Below, piece after piece: positions 58,681-64,000 of a DNA stretch of 64,000 bases. Position numbers and translations under genes: made by a program. The stretch covers positions 4,472,501-4,536,500 of the forward strand of contig NC_010995.1 of the NCBI RefSeq assembly GCF_000019225.1, read 5' to 3'. The notes under the pieces were generated by a model. It had not been told where the DNA came from, searched no databases, and saw only the letters and a list, made by a program, of their open reading frames with translations. Positions within the stretch are counted from its first letter, which is position 1. The number at the start of each line of letters is the position of its first letter. Source of the stretch: Cellvibrio japonicus Ueda107. GTDB taxonomy: Bacteria; Pseudomonadota; Gammaproteobacteria; Pseudomonadales; Cellvibrionaceae.

Positions 58681-58828
58681 TGTCGGTGTAAAATAATTAG
58701 TGATACTTTTAGAAAGCTAAGCTATTGATTTGTATAGCTGACTACTTTTGTGCTTTAAAATAAATAGTGATACTAATTTTATTGATCGTTATTAAACAAA
58801 AATAATCATTAAAATAATTGGCGATACT
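58681..58828 (+). repeat. Orphan transposon end: three 19-base direct repeats after TGTCG
   Basis: Starting with TGTCGGTG at 58681, the sequence TAAAATAATTAGTGATACT occurs at 58689-58707, as TAAAATAAATAGTGATACT at 58756-58774 and as TAAAATAATTGGCGATACT at 58810-58828. The spacings are 67 and 54 bases. A TGT terminus with repeated transposase sites is typical of IS21-family ends and of Tn7-like ends. No istAB or tns genes and no opposite end are seen in the window, so this is a leftover end. Confidence 0.65.
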
Positions 58829-59074
58829 ATTTAATCTAATGCAGACATCCCACTATTTACTAACCGAACTGCGGTACCTCCCTCAAACTCACCTTTTCCA
58901 ACCGTAAAGCCTCAAAATATCGGCTTTTAACCAGACTGGCCGAAACAGACTGTAGGACTATGCCCCAAAGCAAACGAGCCACCATTTTTTCATTGTAGGC
59001 ACAATGCCTAAATTCTCTCCTTCAAATGAGTATATCAAAAAAAGTGATCTTGCCCAGCAACCGTGGACACAGTT

Positions 59075-59935
59075 TCAAGCACTCATCCGGGCCTCGTAGG
59101 CTTGCGGGCTGATGTGCCCCAGCGTGCTATGTCGCCGCTGGCGGTTATAGTCGGTTTCGATGTATTCAAACACGGTTTCACGCATCTGGGCGCGGCTCAT
59201 GAAGCGCTCGCCATGGATGCATTCGACCTTCAGGCTGTGGAAGAAGCTCTCTGCACACGCATTGTCGTAGCAGTTGCCTTTCGCGCTCATACTGCATCGC
59301 AGCTGATGAGCGCGGATTAGACCCTGATAAGCCGTTGAGCAGTACTGACTGCCGCGGTCGCTGTGTACGATCACTCCCTTTGGCTGCTTTCGCCGCCACA
59401 GCGCCATGTGCAGAGCATCGCAGGCCAGGTCAGCCGTCATGCGTTCGCTCATGGCCCAGCCGACCACCATGCGCGAGTACAGATCAATGATTACGGCGAG
59501 ATACAGCCAGCCCTCGTCCGTGTGCAGGTAGGTGATGTCGCCCACCCATTTCTGATTGGGTGCTGATGCTGTGAAGTCTTGCTTGAGCAGGTTCTCTGCC
59601 ACCGGGAGCGAGTGTCGGGAGTTAGTTGTGGCCTTGAACTTCTTGGCCGCCTTGGCGCGTAAGCCTTGTCGCTGCATCGAGGCTGCAACCGTCTTGCGAT
59701 TACAGCGCAGCCCGGCTTCCCACAGGTCATGGCACAGCCGCGGGGCGCCACTGCGGCCCTTACGGGCGTTATACGCTTGCGCGACCCGCTGATCCAGCTC
59801 GGCCCGTTGCTGGTGGCGCGTGGATGGCTCGCGTGAGCACCAGGCGTAGAAACCACTGCGGGCGACACCCAGAACACGGCACATGGCTTTCACCGAAAAC
59901 GCTGGGGCATGTGTCCTCATGAAGGCGTACTTCAC
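59075..59935 (-). CDS. IS3-family transposase OrfB, copy 2
   Basis: 286 residues, translation identical to the OrfB of copy 1, with the full DDE triad (GDITYL, HSDRGSQY, AESFFHSLK). It overlaps OrfA by ATGA. Expected to be made mainly as the OrfAB frameshift product through the A6G run. Confidence 0.95.
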   Translation of the reverse strand: MKYAFMRTHAPAFSVKAMCRVLGVARSGFYAWCSREPSTRHQQRAELDQRVAQAYNARKGRSGAPRLCHDLWEAGLRCNRKTVAASMQRQGLRAKAAKKFKATTNSRHSLPVAENLLKQDFTASAPNQKWVGDITYLHTDEGWLYLAVIIDLYSRMVVGWAMSERMTADLACDALHMALWRRKQPKGVIVHSDRGSQYCSTAYQGLIRAHQLRCSMSAKGNCYDNACAESFFHSLKVECIHGERFMSRAQMRETVFEYIETDYNRQRRHSTLGHISPQAYEARMSA

Positions 59936-60231
59936 TTGAGGCTCTTCGCAAAGTACGCCGCGGCCTTTTTTACGATGGCCAGTTCTTCGGCTTGCTCGGC
60001 CAGGAGCCGCTTGAGGCGGGCGTTTTCGTCGGCCAGTGACTGTTCGCGCTCACTGCTGCTCAGGGTCTGCTGCTGCTTACTGCGCCATCCATAGAGCTGA
60101 GACGCATGAAGACCAAGCTGTTCGGCCGCTTTACTAACGCCAATTCGCTCGGCCAGCGCTAACGCTTCATTCTTGAAGGCTTGGGAGTGACGGGTACGGT
60201 TCTGTTTCATCGGGGTAGCGGTTCTTGCCAT
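59932..60231 (-). CDS. IS3-family OrfA, copy 2
   Basis: 99 residues, identical in translation to the OrfA of copy 1: helix-turn-helix then leucine-rich coiled coil, ending in the slippery A AAA AAG heptamer. Start ATG 60231 lies 60 bases inside the IS right end. Confidence 0.95.
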   Translation of the reverse strand: MARTATPMKQNRTRHSQAFKNEALALAERIGVSKAAEQLGLHASQLYGWRSKQQQTLSSSEREQSLADENARLKRLLAEQAEELAIVKKAAAYFAKSLK

Positions 60232-60293
60232 GGTTCACCTCGTTGCAGTTTATCGCTTAACGGGGTGTCCACTCGTGCTGGGCAAGATCAAAG

Positions 60294-61149
60294 GACCCGA
60301 CCCATTAAATGCAAACGTTAACCAAAGGTTAAAGACGCCCCCCCCTTGACCACGCCTTGACCACGCCTTGAACAAGGCTTAATTGAAATAACTTAAAGAG
60401 TATGGATACATATCTTCTAAGCGATGGCTGACAATCAACGCTACCTTATCTCCATGCCTATCTGGATTGAATCCCTAATAAAAATGGCACCAAAAAGATG
60501 TCTTTAGGGTATCCAGAATCACTTCCGAGGTTATGTCGGTTAATAGGCCCACCTCGACATTTTTTGAGTAAGGTTCGTAATTGACAGGTTAGTCGCAAAA
60601 ACCTAACATAAATCTGTTGCCCAAGAGGCCTTATTGCTTCCCCCCTTTCCCTTGAGGACTTGAAAGCCCAGCGTAAATCTGGGCTTTTCCGTTTCAGCTA
60701 CGCCTCCCAGCTTTCCGGTCTAACATGGAAAGCGTATTAAGGACACTTGATCTTCGATGGGTATTGAAAGGCGTCGTTCGGGTATGCCACGCGCCAGTCT
60801 GCCCATATCAATTGTTGGTTTAGATTTGATTAATTAGTATACTGGCCGCGTTGGTGCGGACCGGAACCCGAAAGGGGGCATCAATGTCGGGTTGTAAAAC
60901 CCCCTAGCCAGTGAGCAGGATATTCGGAGGCATCCGATAAAGAGTAGGCCGGACTTTTTTCTTTGACTATCGAATTCGGGGCTTTGCCTACAATGAAAGA
61001 TGGTCGTCCGCTTGGTTTGGAGCATAGTCCCGCAGGCGGCTCCGACCAGCCTATTAAAGAAGGTCGACATTTGTCGACTTTTCATTTTGGTGGGCAGCAG
61101 TTTTGGCTCCTGCATGTGTGCGCTTATCTTGAACCACGTTTGTTTCATT
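60294..61149. other. Gene-poor region right of the second IS3 copy
   Basis: About 850 bases with no gene I would support. It contains three tandem 11-base units related to CTTGACCACGC starting at 60345, ending in CCTTGAACAAGG; a stem-loop with 9-base arms at 60663-60687; and an open minus-strand frame at 60834-61205 whose composition does not look protein-like. It probably includes remnants of mobile or repeated DNA. Confidence 0.4.
60663..60687 (+). terminator. Stem-loop resembling an intrinsic terminator
   Basis: AAAGCCCAG (60663-60671) pairs with CTGGGCTTT (60679-60687) across a 7-base loop, and the plus-strand sequence continues TTCC. A GC stem followed by four to five T bases on the plus strand fits a modest terminator. 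No plus-strand gene is seen just upstream, so it may be the remnant of a lost gene or a small RNA end. Confidence 0.5.
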
Positions 61150-61692
61150 CTAGTTCGGCGTAGCATACAAGTTAGGTAGATTCCTTCCGTACCCGTCGCG
61201 GTCAATGCCGAAACCGAATACGAACCTCATATCATCCAAATTTATTCCGACAAAATCTGGAGTAATTTCTTTATTTTCGCGCATCGCTCTATTGATCAAA
61301 ACAGCTGTGTACACTTCATTTGCGCCTCGTTCTAGGCAGTAGTTTTTTATTTCATTTAATGTTTTACCCTCATCGCAAATATCATCAACAATAAGAACGG
61401 ATTTTCCGTTGAGAGATTCATGACACTCAGAAATCCAATTCAGTTTGCTCCCCTTAGTTGAATCTCCATATCGAGAAGCGTGAACATAGTCAAGATTAAT
61501 GTTTACTTTGAGAAGCGGCAATAGATGACCACAAAAGACTAGCGCTCCCTTCATAACACATATAACTATAATTTTCTGATTCTTTAACGTGCTATTTATT
61601 TGAGCTGCAATATGGGATATAGAACTCATGATTTCTTTGTTATCAAAAAGTTGTTTAGATGTAAAACTATGATCTTGAATTTCACTATTCAT
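61150..61692 (-). CDS. Hypoxanthine phosphoribosyltransferase-like protein
   Basis: 180 residues from ATG 61692, with GGAGGGG upstream; the longer frame lacks family support. PRPP-loop VLIVDDICDEGKTLNEI with the two Asp residues, VICVMKGALVFCGHLLPLL at the first strand, YVHASRYGDST, and a C-terminal DMRFVFGFGIDRDGYGRNLPNLYA. It is close in plan to the hypoxanthine-guanine enzymes of Pseudomonas. It converts hypoxanthine or guanine and PRPP to the nucleotide. It is the last gene of an AT-rich minus-strand group with an ATP-grasp and a nucleosidase-like gene. Confidence 0.85.
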   Translation of the reverse strand: MNSEIQDHSFTSKQLFDNKEIMSSISHIAAQINSTLKNQKIIVICVMKGALVFCGHLLPLLKVNINLDYVHASRYGDSTKGSKLNWISECHESLNGKSVLIVDDICDEGKTLNEIKNYCLERGANEVYTAVLINRAMRENKEITPDFVGINLDDMRFVFGFGIDRDGYGRNLPNLYATPN

Positions 61693-62034
61693 ATAGAGAT
61701 CCCCTCCAATATCGTTTAAATTTGCCCGAGTAAAAAATTTTCCCCACTTACGACAAGTCTCCAACTCATTAGATGCTCACCATTTTGGAACAGCTATGTC
61801 AAACTCACAGAGCAATTAATCAATTGGGTTGAAAACAATTCTGTCAGTTAAACATCAAAAAAATTGCTAGAGAACCGCTGCTCTGTGATTATAGCTTGGG
61901 GAATTAGAATGGCGGATAAGCGTTCCCTGCACTGGGCAGACGACTTCGACCTATTACGACTCACTTTAATCTTTAAGTGAAGCTCCTACATGTATTGGTA
62001 AGCATATAAACTAAAAGCCGATTTACCAGCGCGA
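61693..62034. other. Intergenic region upstream of the phosphoribosyltransferase gene
   Basis: About 340 bases between the DUF2938 gene and the phosphoribosyltransferase gene. No gene or clear terminator is visible. The size leaves room for a separate promoter, so the phosphoribosyltransferase gene may not share a transcript with the genes to its right. Confidence 0.4.
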
Positions 62035-62523
62035 TTAATATACTATCCACGAACTTCCAATTACATAAACAACATATAAAAATTGACCGAAAGTAAGATG
62101 TGCCAAAATACTCATAATTGGCGTTAATATTGGGCGCTTATGCTTCCTAGCGAAAAATCCATATCCCAAGGCAGGCTGCATAATAAGATAAGGAAAAACA
62201 AGGGTTGAGGCACCAAAAATGGTGGCATTGTTAAGGTTGGGTTCAATCCCAACATATGCCATGAAATTAAAATAAAAAACAGAAAAGATCACACCAATTA
62301 GATAGTGCATAAACCAGCCCATGAACAGCTCATATCGTTCTGGCGCTGAGCTGCCAATCGGGTTATGCAAAAATTGCAGATACTGCATTTTTATAAACCA
62401 TCTGCCGATAAACCGCCATTCAGTTTTTGGAATTCTAATTGTATAGTGCAATAATAACCCCAAACAATCCAAGAGAAATGTTGCCGCAATTCCTATTAGG
62501 ATGTATAAAAATTGATTTTCCAT
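62035..62523 (-). CDS. DUF2938 membrane protein
   Basis: 162 residues with four membrane helices (LYILIGIAATFLLDCLGLLLHYTIRI; GWFMHYLIGVIFSVFYFNFMAYV; ATIFGASTLVFPYLIMQPALGYGFFA; FGQFLYVVYVIGSSWIVY). The pattern matches DUF2938, an uncharacterised family. The start lies 21 bases after the stop of the ATP-grasp gene, so the two are likely co-transcribed. Possible role in transport or membrane attachment of the pathway; unproved. Confidence 0.75.
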   Translation of the reverse strand: MENQFLYILIGIAATFLLDCLGLLLHYTIRIPKTEWRFIGRWFIKMQYLQFLHNPIGSSAPERYELFMGWFMHYLIGVIFSVFYFNFMAYVGIEPNLNNATIFGASTLVFPYLIMQPALGYGFFARKHKRPILTPIMSILAHLTFGQFLYVVYVIGSSWIVY

Positions 62524-62544
62524 ATTGCCACTCAGTTATAGAAA

Positions 62545-63801
62545 TTAAATCAATGCTGAATTATAAATTCTGCTTTCCAGTTCTCGAAATAACTCATAAT
62601 CCTCTTTCATTTTTTTAGGGTGCCCACGTAAATAAGCAAAGCCAGGACTTTTAAAAAGATCAATTGTTTTCTCCAATTTCATGCCTGCGCAAAGAGAAGA
62701 TGTAAGTGAGAAAAAACTTTGAATTTGAGCAATTTCTTGAAAATCAGGATTTCTGCGCAATAGCCCGTCAGAGTGAGACATCAAATATATGTGCCGCATA
62801 ATTTCTGGATTTGGATGTCTAGGTTTTCTTAATAATGCATCGAATTTTTCTGGAGAAAAGCATGCATCAATCGTAGCAAGAAACTGATTCGTTTCATAAT
62901 GGCTCGCTATTGCAGCCATATCAACAGCACCTTCAAATCTCGCTCCGCATTCTATTAAAATAGGCCCGCTAGTTGTCATCATGATCTCGCAGTGTGCTGG
63001 GCCAAATTTAATGCCTAGCGCATGCAATGCTGATTCTGCATACGAAGTTAGTATTTTCCAAACGTCGGAATCTACGTTCACTGAGTCCGCATAAGAACAG
63101 ACCGCATGTTGCTCAAAAAAACCCTTATTTATTTCCCAAATATCAGTAAAATATGGTTTACCATTTCTTGAAACTGAATTAACGATATATTCTTGACCAG
63201 ACAAGAACCCTTGGGCAAGAACCTCATGATTTGGTTGGTTAAACAAATTTCCTGTACCAATAATTTGCTTATATGCATTTTCAACTTCTTTTTCGCTCTC
63301 ACATATAAAAACATTTTGACCACCACCGCCCGAGCAAGGTTTTAATACACACTTTCCACTAATATTTGTCCCAATCCATTTTTGTAGTTCAATTAAACTG
63401 GAGCTGCAAAAATGGTTCATTGATGGAATATTTGCTTTTTTTAAGGACTCGTGCATTAGATATTTATTTCTTCGAGCAGCTGAAAGGGAGAAATTGTTAT
63501 AAGAAATGCCCAAGTAATCTGCAATAATATCCGCTGTCTCCACTCCCGGTTCTGAACCCGCCATAACAAGTTGTATATTCTCTTTTTCTAATGAATTTAA
63601 GATGTTATTAATTCCCTGAGCGTCCACACAAAAACACTTAGAAAAATTAGTTTCAATGAAAGAATTTTGAAGTTTTTCAGGGAGATTTTTTGAGCTGCGA
63701 ACATGTAAACACTCATAGCCAAGACCATTTAATACGCTCGAAAACCCAGCGCCAAGTGAATAACTATCCACTAACAATATCTTTGCTTTACTGATTTTCA
63801 T
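62545..63801 (-). CDS. ATP-grasp ligase
   Basis: 418 residues. An N-terminal Rossmann-like domain (KILLVDSYSLGAGFSSVLNGLGYECLHV) is followed by an ATP-grasp core: SGKCVLKPCSGGGGQNVFICES (ATP Lys and Gly loop), EVLAQGFLSGQEYIVNSVSRNGKPYFTDIWE, and HCEIMMTTSGPILIECGARFEGAVD (metal-binding Glu). The layout is that of the carboxylate-amine ligases used in dipeptide and natural-product synthesis (PurK/BacD type). ATG 63801 overlaps the end of the next gene upstream by 14 bases, showing coupling. The substrates are unknown. Confidence 0.85.
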   Translation of the reverse strand: MKISKAKILLVDSYSLGAGFSSVLNGLGYECLHVRSSKNLPEKLQNSFIETNFSKCFCVDAQGINNILNSLEKENIQLVMAGSEPGVETADIIADYLGISYNNFSLSAARRNKYLMHESLKKANIPSMNHFCSSSLIELQKWIGTNISGKCVLKPCSGGGGQNVFICESEKEVENAYKQIIGTGNLFNQPNHEVLAQGFLSGQEYIVNSVSRNGKPYFTDIWEINKGFFEQHAVCSYADSVNVDSDVWKILTSYAESALHALGIKFGPAHCEIMMTTSGPILIECGARFEGAVDMAAIASHYETNQFLATIDACFSPEKFDALLRKPRHPNPEIMRHIYLMSHSDGLLRRNPDFQEIAQIQSFFSLTSSLCAGMKLEKTIDLFKSPGFAYLRGHPKKMKEDYELFRELESRIYNSALI

Positions 63802-64000
63802 TACATTTTCTCTCTAGGGAGCTGAAGGAATCCAATATAAATTCACTATTTGAAATTAAATCAATAGATTTAATAATTGAATCTGAAAGATTTGAAACTG
63901 CCATGTCGAAGTTGTTGACAAATTGATGCTCTGAAGTAACTTGGCTCAATAGAACATTCGTAATTGTTTTTATTGCAAAAAATGGCGTATGTGTTAAAAA
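63788..64000 (-). CDS. Nucleoside phosphorylase/nucleosidase-like protein, C-terminal part (cut by window edge)
   Basis: Reading the minus strand from the window edge gives 70 residues ending at TAA 63790-63788. The segment THTPFFAIKTITN, then FVNNFDMAVSNLSDSIIKSI, resembles the end of the PNP_UDP_1 (MTA/SAH nucleosidase) fold, where PFxxIRTISD and an A..N....I helix are usual. The match is weak because only the end is visible. Its stop lies inside the ATP-grasp gene, so the two are coupled. Confidence 0.5.
   Translation of the reverse strand, partial: FLTHTPFFAIKTITNVLLSQVTSEHQFVNNFDMAVSNLSDSIIKSIDLISNSEFILDSFSSLERKCNENQ

Larger units (their letters stand above)
59045..60290 (-). mobile_element. 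IS3-family insertion sequence, copy 2 (1246 bp)
   Basis: Same element as 2195-3440, with the same ends (TGATCTTGCCCAGCA inverted repeats) and the same two encoded proteins. It is flanked by the 3-base repeat AAG (59042-59044 and 60291-60293), so it inserted independently. It separates the orphan transposon end from the AT-rich right part of the window. Confidence 0.95.

Noticed and set aside
58681..58828. CRISPR array or CRISPR-associated Tn7 element
   Set aside because: Only three repeats with unequal spacing (67 and 54), no cas or tns genes nearby. A plain transposon end fits better.
2195..60290. The two identical IS3 copies as arms of a 58-kb composite transposon
   Set aside because: Each copy has its own 3-base duplication (ATG and AAG). 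A composite element would show one shared duplication at the outer ends only.
60345..60378. Tandem 11-base repeat CTTGACCACGC
   Set aside because: Only two exact units and a partial third, with no array or regulatory context. Likely slippage.
60834..61205. Minus-strand 123-codon open frame
   Set aside because: Odd composition rich in Arg, Ser and Cys, no ribosome site and no recognised domain. Overlaps the 3' end of the phosphoribosyltransferase gene. Probably non-coding.

Overview
The window looks like a chromosomal segment of a Cellvibrio-type gammaproteobacterium, close to Cellvibrio japonicus. The main reason is a tandem pair of secreted family-11 xylanases. The larger has the order GH11 - CBM60 - CE4 (NodB-like) - CBM10, an architecture known from Cellvibrio/'Pseudomonas cellulosa'. 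A GH46 chitosanase, a GH5 enzyme, moderate GC and Ser/Gly-rich linkers fit the same lifestyle. Species assignment is an inference from protein content; no search was run.

Layout. 0-8 kb: the start of an OLD/RecF-like ATPase, an HNH endonuclease, a HipA-like kinase operon broken by an IS3-family element, an Rrf2 regulator with a thioredoxin-reductase-like enzyme, and a complete hipBA module. 7.6-13.6 kb: ordinary accessory metabolism, with an ArsR/SRPBCC pair, an esterase, a LysR/SDR divergent pair, a LuxR regulator and a GH46 chitosanase. 14.4-31.3 kb: one long, tightly packed, co-directional run of eleven genes, the most interesting part of the window. It begins with an acyl-CoA dehydrogenase and a fused class-III aminotransferase/acyl-thioester reductase. 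The rest are an MprF-C-like transferase, a DAO-type amine oxidase, an RND exporter, a carnitine-acyltransferase-fold enzyme, an old-yellow-enzyme, a GGR-type flavoprotein, an SDR, an outer-membrane barrel and a LolA-like periplasmic protein. The first two resemble the TamP/TamH logic by which tambjamine producers make a fatty amine, but no pyrrole genes are present. I predict an undescribed fatty-amine-derived lipid that is exported to the outer membrane.

31.3-37 kb: an arylamine N-acetyltransferase, a HEAT-repeat protein and the duplicated xylanases, which share leader elements. 37-48 kb: a cobalamin uptake and salvage locus (btuB-cobO-cobQ-btuC-btuD-cobU-cbiB-cobC-btuF), preceded by a clear cobalamin riboswitch. 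A strong intrinsic terminator lies right after btuB. 48-54.4 kb: a four-gene operon with a LodA/GoxA-like cysteine-tryptophylquinone oxidase, its LodB-like flavoprotein, a haem-motif lipoprotein and an unknown 580-residue protein.

54.7-60.3 kb: a mobile-element zone with an IS66 element, an AT-rich GH5 gene, an orphan transposon end with three 19-bp repeats, and a second copy of the IS3 element. 61-64 kb: an AT-rich minus-strand group with a nucleosidase-like protein (cut by the window edge), an ATP-grasp ligase, a DUF2938 membrane protein and a hypoxanthine phosphoribosyltransferase. This may be a small nucleoside-linked pathway.
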